Part shown: piece by piece, positions 1 through 8,702 of the stretch
How the letters are laid out: every line of letters starts with the position of its first letter
Numbering within the stretch: the stretch's first letter is position 1
Assembly (NCBI GenBank): GCA_903927025.1
Contig: CAIYLG010000052.1
Location: 124,001-188,000, forward strand
DNA length: 64,000 bases
Reading direction: 5' to 3'
Source of the DNA: an uncultured Armatimonadota bacterium
Lineage (GTDB): Bacteria; Armatimonadota; Fimbriimonadia; Fimbriimonadales; Fimbriimonadaceae
Translations under genes and position numbers: made by a program
The notes under the pieces: generated by a model
What the model was told of the DNA's origin: nothing
The model's database searches: none
Seen by the model: the letters and a program-made list of their open reading frames with translations, nothing else

Positions 1-1467
1 TATCGAGAAGTTCACCCTGCGAAAGTCTTCGCCGGGCCAGTCCACATCTTTCACAAAGGCTGCCGCACTCCCAAAAAGCGGATACAGCTTTTTCGGGGCG
101 ATCAGGCTGTCCCACCACCAAGGCATCGCGGATCCCGAACTTCCGGTTGCAATGCTCATCCAAAGTGGGTCGTGAATTTGAAGCCCCGTTGGATCTTCCT
201 CGGTTCTGGGACCGCCGGCATCCGCGCCGATTTCTCCCACAAAGTGCGGCTTCCCCCACTCTGATTTGCGAGACTGCTGGTAGAGGACTCCACCCGCCAC
301 ATCGGGATTGTTATAGGAGTGGGTTTGAAAGAAGTCGAGCTGGGGGAGGAGGTCCAGGCTGCGATTTCCCATACTGTCGCCTTGGCTCGTTGTCACCAGG
401 TGGTGATACGGATCAGACGCCCTCAGAAAGTCGCCCATCCGTTGGTGCCAGTTCTGAACAACGTCGAGGGAGTAGTCTTCGGTCAAGTCGACCTCGTTCC
501 AGAATTCCCACGCCATTACGTTTGAATAGGCAGAGTATCTGGCGACGAGATAGCGAATCTTTGCCTTATAGAAACGCTCAATTTGGCTGTTAGTCCAGAA
601 ATCCGTCCATATCCGAATTGGACCACCGTTGTCTTTGTTTTGGGGCGCCTTGTCCCACGCTGGGTACCCGGTGTGAGCGCGAAGTGTGTTGTACGAGTCA
701 ATCGTCAACATAGCATTCATCCCGTTTGAGGCCGCAAGTTCCAGGATGTGATCGAGCTTCCATGCATTGCCCAGATCAAGTTGACCCATTCCTTTCCCAT
801 CTTCTGATTTGCCCGTCTGCTCGAGGCCGCAGGTAACCCAAGCCGGTCCAAGCCAGATCCGCAGATAGTTGGCGTTTACCTTTCCGTAGTCGGGAATCCA
901 TGAGTCATAGCTGAAGGTTCCGGGGTCATTGCCCCACGCCATGTTCACACCGAGTGGGAAGTAGGATGTGCCGTCTGTCCACTCAAAATACTGGTGACTC
1001 CTTGGACTTACTCTGACAAATCCATGGTGGGCGGATTCAGTCACGGTGAACGAAACAGGCTTTGACGAAATGGTGCCAGATCGATCGCGAACGGTAACGA
1101 TGACGCTATTTTCTCCCAGGGTGGAGGCGTTGACTCGAATTCGCCACTCAGGATCGCCTGATTTTGAGACAGCTTCCTTTCCGTCCTTGAGCGCGCGATC
1201 AAAGGCGCGATAGAAGAATCCCGGAACAGACACATGGGAGCCATCGGGCGCGGTGACTTCCGCATCGACCGCGACATCGGTGGGGTCGAACGGATTGTCG
1301 TAGGTCGCCGTGAGGTCGACTTTTAGTTCTTCAACATCATATCGACCAACCTTCGGTTTTACGACGACCACTTTCTGCACAGCGAGCGGGTCTCGCTTAA
1401 AGTACGGTGTGATTATTGGCTCGCCGAGCCCCTGCGCGGCGAGGGCGATGATGAGAAGACTAACGAT
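1..1467 (-). CDS. DUF5060 / cellulase-superfamily glycoside hydrolase, C-terminus beyond window
   Basis: The frame is open from position 1488 down to the window edge. It encodes a hydrophobic leader (IVSLLIIALAAQ), an Ig-like DUF5060-type domain (about residues 20-140, 'DLTATYDNPFDPTDV'), then a GH5-like barrel. WEFWNEVD should hold the acid/base Glu and FVGEIGAD the nucleophile Glu, so it is probably a secreted polysaccharide hydrolase. No ATG, GTG or TTG lies between the upstream in-frame stop (1489-1491) and the leader. The start given is an ATC at 1465-1467, seven bases after GGAG (1475-1478). A GTG at 1378-1380 would delete the signal peptide. A frameshift joining the ATG at 1514-1516 is the alternative. 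Family assignment is fairly sure, start uncertain. Confidence 0.75.
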   Translation of the reverse strand, partial: MVSLLIIALAAQGLGEPIITPYFKRDPLAVQKVVVVKPKVGRYDVEELKVDLTATYDNPFDPTDVAVDAEVTAPDGSHVSVPGFFYRAFDRALKDGKEAVSKSGDPEWRIRVNASTLGENSVIVTVRDRSGTISSKPVSFTVTESAHHGFVRVSPRSHQYFEWTDGTSYFPLGVNMAWGNDPGTFSYDSWIPDYGKVNANYLRIWLGPAWVTCGLEQTGKSEDGKGMGQLDLGNAWKLDHILELAASNGMNAMLTIDSYNTLRAHTGYPAWDKAPQNKDNGGPIRIWTDFWTNSQIERFYKAKIRYLVARYSAYSNVMAWEFWNEVDLTEDYSLDVVQNWHQRMGDFLRASDPYHHLVTTSQGDSMGNRSLDLLPQLDFFQTHSYNNPDVAGGVLYQQSRKSEWGKPHFVGEIGADAGGPRTEEDPTGLQIHDPLWMSIATGSSGSAMPWWWDSLIAPKKLYPLFGSAAAFVKDVDWPGEDFRRVNFSI

Positions 1468-1500
1468 AGCAGTGCTCCGACAGTTTGATCACAAACAATT

Positions 1501-1547
1501 GAGGGGCCGATGACATGGATTCACTCCAAACATCATCATAGCCCCTC
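1501..1547 (-). terminator. hairpin terminator after the phosphofructokinase
   Basis: Read on the minus strand, GAGGGGC (1541-1547) pairs with GCCCCTC (1501-1507), and an inner GATGA/TCATC pair extends the stem. It is followed by a weak T-rich stretch (AATTGTTTGT). It lies between the end of the phosphofructokinase and the leader of the glycosidase, so it probably ends the first transcript or forms a structured 5' leader for the second. Confidence 0.4.
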
Positions 1548-1576
1548 ATGAACCGGAACCGTTTTGAACCTGCAGC

Positions 1577-2737
1577 CTAGTAAAGGAACATTGGCTTGCC
1601 AAGCATGCCAGAAACCTTCGGTCGGTACTGCTCGCTGTCATAAAGTTGGTCCACAGCTACACGGCGCACGCCGCCAAGGATATCCGCAATCGGTACCACG
1701 CCGTAGCGACCATCGTGGAGAGCGGTCATGTAGCCGGAGTCTCCCTTGAGGATCATTTCGGTGGCCAAGTTTGCAAAGCTCATCGCGACCATTCGGTCTA
1801 GAGCATCAGGTTCGCCGCTTCGCATGAGGTAGCCGACCTGCTGGTAGATGATGTTCTGGCCCGTGTACTGCTTGACGAGCTCACCGGTAATCGAACCAAT
1901 GCCGCCCAATTTCTTGTGTCCGTAGGCATCCGCCTGGCCGGTCTCGATGATTTCTCCGCCAACCATGAGGGCACCCTCTGAAATGGTCATGATCGAGTAG
2001 TGGCTGGGGTTGTCCTTCTTGTCCTTCAGCAGATACTCGGAGAGCTTCTGGGGATCAAACGGGACTTCTGAGATGATTGCTCGGTCCACGCCCGACAGGT
2101 ATGCAGAAATCAGCGATGTCTCACCCGAGTTTCTGCCGAACAGCTCTACCACGCAGATGCGCTCGTGAGAACCAGTAGCAGTTCGGAGGGCGGTGATAAA
2201 GTTGACGCTGCGAGAGACTGCAGTGGAGAATCCGATGCAGTAGTCGGTGCCGAAAACGTCATTGTCCATCGTCTTCGGGATGGCAACGACAGGGAAGCCT
2301 TCTCGATCCAAACGGTGGGAATAGCTGAGCGTGTCATCTCCACCGATCGTTATGAGCCCATCAATACCTAGGGTACTGAGATTGGACAGCACGTGAGGCG
2401 TGAAATCAAGAATATCTGCCGATGGATCGACAGCTTTATTGACGCTGAGGAATTCGGGCTTCTTGGCCCTCGCGACCTTGCTTGGGTTGGTCCGCGAAGT
2501 ATGAAGGAACGTGCCGCCAAATCGGTCAATCGTTCTAGTGTTGATCCTGTCTAAAGGAAGGGTCCATTCCGTTACGGACTCAGGATCATCGGAGTTGAAG
2601 TTGAGAAGCCCGCCCCAACCTCGTCGAAGGCCCACGATCTCGTGGCCAGCTTCGGTAATGTGGTGAACGGCGGCTTTGATGCACGCGTTAAGACCAGGGA
2701 CATCTCCGCCCCCAGTAAGAATTCCAAATCGTTTCAC
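1577..2737 (-). CDS. 6-phosphofructokinase, probably pyrophosphate-dependent
   Basis: Phosphorylates fructose 6-phosphate at C1 in glycolysis. The N-terminus [16 protein letters not shown] is the nucleotide/PPi-binding loop. GGDDT (about 132-136) and PKTMDND (about 154-160) are the catalytic motifs. In ATP enzymes these positions usually read GGDGS and PGTIDND; Asp in the first and Lys in the second are the known markers of PPi-dependent enzymes, so PPi is the predicted phosphoryl donor. A GTG at 2737 is chosen because the protein then begins [10 protein letters not shown] as in the family; an ATG at 2767 would add ten residues. Length (386 aa) is normal for long bacterial PFKs. Confidence 0.9.
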   Translation of the reverse strand: MKRFGILTGGGDVPGLNACIKAAVHHITEAGHEIVGLRRGWGGLLNFNSDDPESVTEWTLPLDRINTRTIDRFGGTFLHTSRTNPSKVARAKKPEFLSVNKAVDPSADILDFTPHVLSNLSTLGIDGLITIGGDDTLSYSHRLDREGFPVVAIPKTMDNDVFGTDYCIGFSTAVSRSVNFITALRTATGSHERICVVELFGRNSGETSLISAYLSGVDRAIISEVPFDPQKLSEYLLKDKKDNPSHYSIMTISEGALMVGGEIIETGQADAYGHKKLGGIGSITGELVKQYTGQNIIYQQVGYLMRSGEPDALDRMVAMSFANLATEMILKGDSGYMTALHDGRYGVVPIADILGGVRRVAVDQLYDSEQYRPKVSGMLGKPMFLY

Positions 2738-2977
2738 TGCGTAAATGCTCCATGTTGCTCCGCTCATGTCGGAGCCAACTGACTTTGGCGACTGCGCTAC
2801 TGTGAGACTGAGAACTACGCTGTTCGACCCGCACAGGAAAAACCCGAGCAGATCGCCTCGTTTGTGATTCTATCCTGCAACGCCAACTGTGCGCCGCGTT
2901 TAAACATTGTGGTTTCGTAAAACTCTGGATTCTTAAGGTTCACGTACCGTTTTCTGCCATCCGCCATACTAGAGAAT

Positions 2978-4051
2978 ATGCTTCGGGCCAACGTCCACTT
3001 TGGCGAGGGCCTCTTTAAAGAGCTTGAAGGCTCTTGGAGAGATCTCGTGGCCCACAGTTCAACTTGCACGCCGTTTCAGACCTTCGAGTGGCACTCCACT
3101 TGGTGGCAAATGTACGGCGGCGGCAAGCAGCCAATGGCTATAGCGGTGTATGAGGGCCAAGACTTAGTGGGGCTATATCCCCTCACAAAGAGTCACGGCA
3201 TCTGGAGAACCGTAAGACCCATGGGAATGGGGCCCTCGGACTACCTGCACCCTTTGATTAGAAATGGCTATGAGGAACCTGCATCTGCTTGCCTCAACGA
3301 AGCAATCACGAATCTCAGTGGGGTGGATTTGATAGACCTCCACCAGATTCGGGAGACCAACCCCCTGGCATCATGTCTCGCGGCATCCCCGCTGGAACAG
3401 GCAACCTGTCTTGTTTTGGATCTTCCCGCAACCTACGAGGCGTACTTGGCCACTCTTGGGAAGAGCCTTCGGTACGACGTCCGGAAGCTGGACAAGTCCC
3501 TTTTTGCGACGGGAAGGGCCTCGATTGAACAGGTGTCACCGGACGATATCAGTGCGGGGATGGATATCCTTTTCGAGCAGCACCGGCTGCGATGGAGAAA
3601 GAGGGGCCTGCCTGGGGCCTTTTTGGGCAAAGGAATTGAGTTCCACAAGCGCTGGGCCGCCCAGGCTTCTCGCAACGGATGGCTGTGGCTCAGCGTTTTA
3701 AGGCTAGATGGCGAGCCGATAGGTGCGATCTACGCGATGAAGCTCGGGGAGACCGCCTTTTACTATCAAGCGGGGTTCGATCCTTCTAAGGGCTCCGTCT
3801 CGCCAGGTACTTTACTGGTGGCGCATACAATTCGCCGGGCGATTGAGGAAGGCGCTCGTCATTTTGATTTTATGAGAGGAGACGAGGGTTACAAACGGCG
3901 GTGGAAGCCACAGAACGCTTATCACAACTTAAGGTTCATCGCGCCAAGCGGGGGCGTTCTGGGTAACCTCGGATTGTCTTGGAATCGAGCCGCATCTTCT
4001 GTGGAAGGGCGTGTGAGGGCTCGCCTAGAGGGTAAGGGCCTCTTAGGTTGA
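2978..4051 (+). CDS. CelD/BcsL-type GNAT acetyltransferase (Acetyltransf_6)
   Basis: A 357-residue protein of the double-GNAT family annotated as BioF2-like or cellulose-biosynthesis CelD acetyltransferase. Diagnostic segments are FQTFEWHSTWWQMYG near residue 30, a basic central segment (SLRYDVRKLDK), and the C-terminal YYQAGFDPS and FDFMRGDEGYKRRW that end this family. These enzymes usually modify exopolysaccharide or envelope sugars; the substrate here is unknown. The family 2 glycosyltransferase starts 21 bases downstream on the same strand, so the two probably form an operon for a cell-surface glycan. Confidence 0.8.
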   Translation: MLRANVHFGEGLFKELEGSWRDLVAHSSTCTPFQTFEWHSTWWQMYGGGKQPMAIAVYEGQDLVGLYPLTKSHGIWRTVRPMGMGPSDYLHPLIRNGYEEPASACLNEAITNLSGVDLIDLHQIRETNPLASCLAASPLEQATCLVLDLPATYEAYLATLGKSLRYDVRKLDKSLFATGRASIEQVSPDDISAGMDILFEQHRLRWRKRGLPGAFLGKGIEFHKRWAAQASRNGWLWLSVLRLDGEPIGAIYAMKLGETAFYYQAGFDPSKGSVSPGTLLVAHTIRRAIEEGARHFDFMRGDEGYKRRWKPQNAYHNLRFIAPSGGVLGNLGLSWNRAASSVEGRVRARLEGKGLLG

Positions 4052-4072
4052 GAACGGGATTGATCTGATCGG

Positions 4073-4762
4073 ATGGCACAAGCGTCACCAAAAGAAGTAG
4101 CAGTCATCATCCCTGCGTATAACGAGGAGCAGCGAATTCTTCGCGTCCTGACTGCGGCCAAACAGTCTAAGCTGACCACGAAAATTATCGTCGTGGATGA
4201 TGGCAGCCAGGATAAGACGGCTGAGGTTGCCCGAACTGTCGAAGGCGTCCACGTGATTCAGCTCAAGAAAAACGTTGGAAAAGGCGGCGCTATGGTGAAG
4301 GGCGTCCAGGCAACCAGAGCCCAATATCTTGCCTTCATCGATGCAGATCTTGGTGGCCTCACTGGGCAGCATATCGACGATATCTTGAGGCCCCTTCTTT
4401 CTGGCCAGTGCGACATGTGCGTCGGCATCTTCCGAGGTGGCAAAGTTTGGAGCGACATGGCTCAGAGAGTGGCGCCCTATCTCAGCGGACAGCGTGCTCT
4501 CAAGCGTGACCTGTTTGAAGCCGTTCCATACATGTCAGACCTTCGCATGGGGGTTGAATGGGCTCTGACCAATGCCGCGGACAAGCGAAAATCAAAGGTT
4601 GTTCGCGTGCTCATTCGAGGGGTCAGCAACTGTGCAAAAGAGCAAAAGCTCGGTATTGTGAACGGCCTCAAGGCGCGTGGCATGATGTACAAAGAGATCA
4701 CCGAAGCAATGGTGAAAACTCGCCGTCGGCGTCCTCCCCGCCGCCCGCCGCGCCGCTGGTAG
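4073..4762 (+). CDS. family 2 glycosyltransferase
   Basis: A 229-residue GT-A fold transferase. VIIPAYNEEQR (11-21) is the start of the nucleotide-binding domain, VVDDGS (40-45) binds the nucleotide-sugar, and FIDADL (88-93) holds the DxD-like metal motif. It has no transmembrane helices and ends with a very basic, proline-rich tail (RRRRPPRRPPRRW), which could bind anionic phospholipid. The fold resembles dolichyl-phosphate mannosyl- or glucosyl-3-phosphoglycerate-type transferases, but donor and acceptor cannot be read from the sequence. Probably co-transcribed with the preceding acetyltransferase. Confidence 0.85.
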   Translation: MAQASPKEVAVIIPAYNEEQRILRVLTAAKQSKLTTKIIVVDDGSQDKTAEVARTVEGVHVIQLKKNVGKGGAMVKGVQATRAQYLAFIDADLGGLTGQHIDDILRPLLSGQCDMCVGIFRGGKVWSDMAQRVAPYLSGQRALKRDLFEAVPYMSDLRMGVEWALTNAADKRKSKVVRVLIRGVSNCAKEQKLGIVNGLKARGMMYKEITEAMVKTRRRRPPRRPPRRW

Positions 4763-4840
4763 ACCCATTCGTTTGGCGATCCCCTGGTAAACTTTTGCCC
4801 AGCCCGGTGGCAGGTGCCAATCGGGTGGGAAGCGTCAACG

Positions 4841-6382
4841 ATGCCGTCTACCAACTCAATCTCCGACCTAAATTCTCCCCAACTTCTTCAATCTTCCGTC
4901 CAAAACCCCGACGTCGAACAGCTGATCCGGGACTGCTTAAACGAAGATAGTTGCCGTTTGTCCGCTTCTGGCGCTGTTGTCGCCTATTCAGGCAAATACA
5001 CGGGCAGAACTCCGAAGGACAAATACGTCGTCACAGATCCTTCTGTTGAGCACAAGATTTGGTGGGGAAACAACAATCGTCTTTCCCGCGCTGACTTTGA
5101 CAAGTTGCGCAGTTCGCTTCTTCACTACGCTCAAGGAAGAAAGCTGTACGTCATCGACGCCTTCGCGGGTGCTGATCCCCGTTATCGCATTGCCGTGCGA
5201 TTCATCGTCGAACGCCCATATCACGCCCTCTTCATACGCCAGCTGCTCATTCGTCCAACTGCTGAGGAACTTATTGAGTTTTCTCCGGATTGGACCGTGC
5301 TCGATGTTGGAAAATTCAGCGTCGCTGCGGGCGGAGATGGGATGCGAGGCGATGCCGCAATTGCTCTGAGTTTCGAAGATCACCAAGTGCTTATCGCGGG
5401 CACCCAGTATGCCGGAGAGATGAAGAAATCCATCTTCACGGTTATGAATTTCCTTCTTCCTCAGCAGAGCGTGCTCAGCATGCACTGCTCGGCGAATATA
5501 GGACCGGCAGATGACACGGCGCTGTTCTTTGGTCTCAGCGGAACTGGCAAAACGACACTCTCAACCGATCCTTATCGCCGGCTCATTGGCGACGACGAAC
5601 ATGGATGGTCCGATGAAGGTGTCTTCAACATTGAGGGAGGGTGCTACGCAAAGTGCATTCGCCTGCGGGAAGATCGAGAGCGTGAGATCTGGAGGGCCAT
5701 TCGACATGGAGCGGTTCTTGAAAACGTGGTCCTGAATTCTGAGGGGATTCCTGACTTCGATGATGAGTCTTTGACCGAAAACACGCGGGCTGCCTATCCA
5801 ATTGACTTTATTGACAACGCCGTAGCTCCAAGCGTCGGCGGGCATCCAAAGAACATCGTTTTTCTCACCTGCGATGCCATGGGCGTTTTGCCGCCCATCT
5901 CGCGATTAACGCCTGAGCAGGCGATGATTCATTACCTAAGCGGCTACACCGCCAAAGTAGCAGGGACGGAAAGGGGAGTCGTTGAGCCCACCCTGACTTT
6001 CTCGACGTGCTTTGGCGCTCCATTCTTGCCGCTGCCTCCAAAAGTGTATGCGGAACTTCTCAAGGCCAAGATTCAGCAGCATGCAGTGCGCGTTTGGCTG
6101 CTCAATACAGGTTGGACAGGAGGCGCTTACGGCGTTGGCACCCGTATGGACCTCGCACATACCAGGTCGCTACTGAACGCCGCATTCAGCGGTCAACTGG
6201 ATGAAGTGGAATATTGCGAGGAGCCTGTGTTCGGTTTAAGTGTTCCATTGACTTGTCCAGGCGTTCCGAGTGAGCTGCTCCTACCGCGAGCAACTTGGCC
6301 CAATCCTGACGAATACGATCTTCAGGCCGCTGACCTCAAAAGGCGGTTCGATGAGAACTTTTCGCGCTTTTCAGAGAAATAG
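4841..6382 (+). CDS. pckA: phosphoenolpyruvate carboxykinase (ATP)
   Basis: Converts oxaloacetate and ATP to PEP, CO2 and ADP in the first step of gluconeogenesis. The substrate segment YSGKYTGRTPKDKYVV lies near residue 45, the P-loop GLSGTGKT at 231-238, and the metal-binding kinase-2 region DDEHGWSDEGVFNIEGG follows near 250; all are characteristic of the ATP-dependent family. The length (513 aa) is close to the usual 520-540. The in-frame ATG at 4814 would add nine residues without a better ribosome site. It stands alone between a glycosyltransferase and a GYF-domain gene. Confidence 0.95.
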   Translation: MPSTNSISDLNSPQLLQSSVQNPDVEQLIRDCLNEDSCRLSASGAVVAYSGKYTGRTPKDKYVVTDPSVEHKIWWGNNNRLSRADFDKLRSSLLHYAQGRKLYVIDAFAGADPRYRIAVRFIVERPYHALFIRQLLIRPTAEELIEFSPDWTVLDVGKFSVAAGGDGMRGDAAIALSFEDHQVLIAGTQYAGEMKKSIFTVMNFLLPQQSVLSMHCSANIGPADDTALFFGLSGTGKTTLSTDPYRRLIGDDEHGWSDEGVFNIEGGCYAKCIRLREDREREIWRAIRHGAVLENVVLNSEGIPDFDDESLTENTRAAYPIDFIDNAVAPSVGGHPKNIVFLTCDAMGVLPPISRLTPEQAMIHYLSGYTAKVAGTERGVVEPTLTFSTCFGAPFLPLPPKVYAELLKAKIQQHAVRVWLLNTGWTGGAYGVGTRMDLAHTRSLLNAAFSGQLDEVEYCEEPVFGLSVPLTCPGVPSELLLPRATWPNPDEYDLQAADLKRRFDENFSRFSEK

Positions 6383-6393
6383 GCATTCTCCAA

Positions 6394-6422
6394 TTGCACG
6401 AATCACCAGCATGCGTGATACT
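6394..6422 (+). promoter_or_regulatory. sigma70-type promoter of the first GYF gene, possibly leaderless
   Basis: TTGCAC (6394-6399), a 17-base spacer, and GATACT (6417-6422). The ATG at 6431 begins eight bases after the -10, so transcription would start on or just before the start codon, implying a leaderless mRNA. No Shine-Dalgarno precedes the ATG, which agrees with that. Confidence 0.45.
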
Positions 6423-6430
6423 CAGTAGCC

Positions 6431-6940
6431 ATGGGCTATTACGTGCTGGGAGACCAGGGGCAAAAATATGGGCCGGCTGACGTTGCTACGTTAAATATGT
6501 GGGTCGGCGAGGGCAGAGTGGTGCCGCACACGATGCTGGAAGATGAGGTCTCCGGGGGCCAGATCGCGGCCGCCTCAGTGCCTGGTCTGCAGTTTCAGGT
6601 GGTTGCTCCTCCACCAAACAACCCGTACTCTCAGCCTCCAATGGGACAGCCAATGGGGCAGCAGCAGCCCTATCAGGGATATCCGCGTGGGCCCATGATT
6701 TCGGCGGATGCTGGAGCGGGCGATTTCCGGACGTCGCTTATGTGTGCTGGTGGCTCGGTGCTCCTAACGCTTTTCTTCCCCATCGGAGGACTCATCTGCG
6801 CCGGATATGCGCTTCGGGCTGCCCAGCGGGCAAAAGCCTATGGCCACCCGAACGGAACTATTGCAGTTGTTGTCAGCGCCTGCGCAATGGGTCTATGGAT
6901 CGTTACGCGGCTGTTTCGATACCGGCACGGGTTCTTTTAG
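6431..6940 (+). CDS. GYF-domain membrane protein, copy 1
   Basis: 169 residues. The N-terminal GYF_2-type domain (YYVLGDQGQKYGPADVATL, residues 3-50) is a small peptide-binding module. A proline/glutamine-rich linker (75-110) and two hydrophobic segments (about 118-138 and 148-165, a DUF4190-like hairpin) follow. It should sit in the inner membrane with the GYF domain in the cytoplasm. The next gene encodes the same architecture with matching motifs, so the two arose by tandem duplication. The C-terminus ends abruptly after the second helix, unlike the paralogue. Function unknown. Confidence 0.8.
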   Translation: MGYYVLGDQGQKYGPADVATLNMWVGEGRVVPHTMLEDEVSGGQIAAASVPGLQFQVVAPPPNNPYSQPPMGQPMGQQQPYQGYPRGPMISADAGAGDFRTSLMCAGGSVLLTLFFPIGGLICAGYALRAAQRAKAYGHPNGTIAVVVSACAMGLWIVTRLFRYRHGFF

Positions 6941-6997
6941 CAAACATCTGGACTCGGAGGAACTCTTAATCCGGTCCAGATTTGCTATCCTAAGTCG

Positions 6998-7543
6998 GTG
7001 CGCTACTTCGTAATTGGTGATGACGGTCAAAAGTATGGGCCAGCCGACGTGCCGACCCTCCAGGCGTGGATTGCGGAAGGGCGACTCTTGCCTACGCAAC
7101 AGGTCGAAGAAGAGGGCTCTGGTGTCCGCAGTGCGGCTCGAGCCATTCCTGGTCTAACATTTCCGCTAGAGGCTCCTCAGCAGGCCCCACAAGGTCCCGG
7201 CGCGGCTCAGGGGTCTCCCTATGCTCAGCAACCGGGAGCAAACTACCAGGGTTATCCGCGACAAGGCGCCCCCTATGTGGGAGACAACGGCAGCAACGAC
7301 CTCACGAAGGCTTGGGTGTTCGGCGTCCTTGGTTTCTTCTGTTGCTTCCTATTTGGAATCGGTGGCATCGTCTATGCCAACAAAGCGAAGGAAAAGGGCC
7401 ACCCCAACGCACAGACCGCTCTCATCGTTTGTTCGGTCCTGTTGGCACTTAATATCGCCTACACCGCCTATAAGGTGGTCGCTGCTGTGAACATGGTTCA
7501 AAGCGGCAAAGTTCCAGGAATGGAACGTTCCATAACCAAGTAG
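6998..7543 (+). CDS. GYF-domain membrane protein, copy 2
   Basis: 181 residues, tandem paralogue of the preceding gene. It has the GYF_2-like YFVIGDDGQKYGPADVPTL, a Q/P/G-rich linker (70-105) and two membrane helices (about 112-133 and 145-165) joined by ANKAKEKGHPNAQTA, where copy 1 has AQRAKAYGHPNGTIA. The start is GTG at 6998; TATCCT, a possible -10, lies only six bases upstream, so this mRNA may also be leaderless. A strong terminator follows. Function unknown. Confidence 0.8.
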   Translation: MRYFVIGDDGQKYGPADVPTLQAWIAEGRLLPTQQVEEEGSGVRSAARAIPGLTFPLEAPQQAPQGPGAAQGSPYAQQPGANYQGYPRQGAPYVGDNGSNDLTKAWVFGVLGFFCCFLFGIGGIVYANKAKEKGHPNAQTALIVCSVLLALNIAYTAYKVVAAVNMVQSGKVPGMERSITK

Positions 7544-7570
7544 CGCTCTGCGCCGCTAACGGTTTGTGCT

Positions 7571-7608
7571 GCGTCCTCTTCCCTTGGGGTGAGAGGACGC
7601 TTTAGTTT
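7571..7608 (+). terminator. intrinsic terminator after the GYF pair
   Basis: GCGTCCTCT (7571-7579) and AGAGGACGC (7592-7600) form a perfect nine-base stem with a 12-base loop, followed by TTTAGTTT. Confidence 0.8.
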
Positions 7609-7632
7609 GGGTCTGTTCCGTAGGAATCGTTG

Positions 7633-8694
7633 ATGCACCTTTTCTCTCCCCTGCAGATGCGCGAAGTTGTTCTTCGAAATCGCATCGCCGTTTCCCCTAT
7701 GTGCATGTACTCAAGCACAGATGGCTTTGCCAATGAATGGCATTTAGTTCATCTCGGGAGCCGTGCCGTGGGTGGAGCGGGAATGGTGATGTTGGAGGCC
7801 TCCGCGGTGTTGCCAGAGGGGAGAATTTCACCTCAGGATCTTGGGATCTATAAGGATGAGCACATTCCCGGTCTCAAGCAGATCGCCTCTTTTATCAAAG
7901 CGAATGGTGCCGCTCCCGCAATACAGCTAGCGCACGCGGGCCGCAAGGCATCCATGAGTCGACCTTGGGAAGAGCACCGTGCTATTCCGGTAGAAGAGGG
8001 TGGTTGGAACCGTGTAGTGGGTCCTAGCCCGATTGCCTTTAACGAAACCTATCTAACGCCAGAGGAACTGACGGTCGCCGAGATTCTGAAGATATTCGAT
8101 GCATTTGTAGCGGCCGCCAAACGTGCCCTCGAAGCTGGTTTTGAAATCATTGAGCTTCACGGCGCCCATGGCTACCTCATCCACGAATTCCTTTCCCCAG
8201 TCAGCAATCGCCGGGAAGATGACTTTGGGGGCTCGTTTGAAAAGCGGACCCTGTTTTTGCGAATGCTTGTCGACCGTGTCAGAAAAGTTTGGCCCTCACA
8301 TCTGCCGTTGATGGTCCGGCTGAGCGCAACAGACTGGGTCGATCGCGGCTGGGATGTTGAGCGAACCGTCGAGCTCTCCAAAATGCTCAAGCCCCTTGGT
8401 GTCGACATGATCGACTGTTCCAGTGGCGGGAACGTCTCCGGTGCAAGTATCCCGGTGGGCCCAGGCTACCAGGTGCCTTTTGCCCATGCTGTGAAACATG
8501 CTGGAATTCCGACCGCCGCAGTTGGGCTGATTACGGAGCCATTACAGGCGGACAAGATCATCCGTCAGGGTCAAGCGGATGTCGTGATGCTTGCGCGGGA
8601 GCTGCTCCGGGATCCCTATTGGCCGCTTCACGCTGCCAAGGTGCTTGGAGTAGATGTTGAGTGGCCCGCGCAGTACGCACGAGCCAAGAAATAG
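7633..8694 (+). CDS. namA: NADH:flavin oxidoreductase, old yellow enzyme family (YqjM/NamA type)
   Basis: An FMN-dependent ene-reductase that uses NAD(P)H to reduce activated C=C bonds, and in this family nitro-compounds. SPMCMYS holds Cys24, matching the redox-tuning Cys26 of Bacillus YqjM. ELHGAHGYLIHEFLSP carries the two substrate-binding histidines typical of the thermophilic-like class. The C-terminal VMLARELLRDPYWP is the phosphate-binding end of the barrel. The ATG at 7633 follows a TTG that the frame would also allow. The gene stands alone and converges on the PP2C gene. Confidence 0.9.
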   Translation: MHLFSPLQMREVVLRNRIAVSPMCMYSSTDGFANEWHLVHLGSRAVGGAGMVMLEASAVLPEGRISPQDLGIYKDEHIPGLKQIASFIKANGAAPAIQLAHAGRKASMSRPWEEHRAIPVEEGGWNRVVGPSPIAFNETYLTPEELTVAEILKIFDAFVAAAKRALEAGFEIIELHGAHGYLIHEFLSPVSNRREDDFGGSFEKRTLFLRMLVDRVRKVWPSHLPLMVRLSATDWVDRGWDVERTVELSKMLKPLGVDMIDCSSGGNVSGASIPVGPGYQVPFAHAVKHAGIPTAAVGLITEPLQADKIIRQGQADVVMLARELLRDPYWPLHAAKVLGVDVEWPAQYARAKK

Positions 8695-8702
8695 GTCGCG
8701 GT

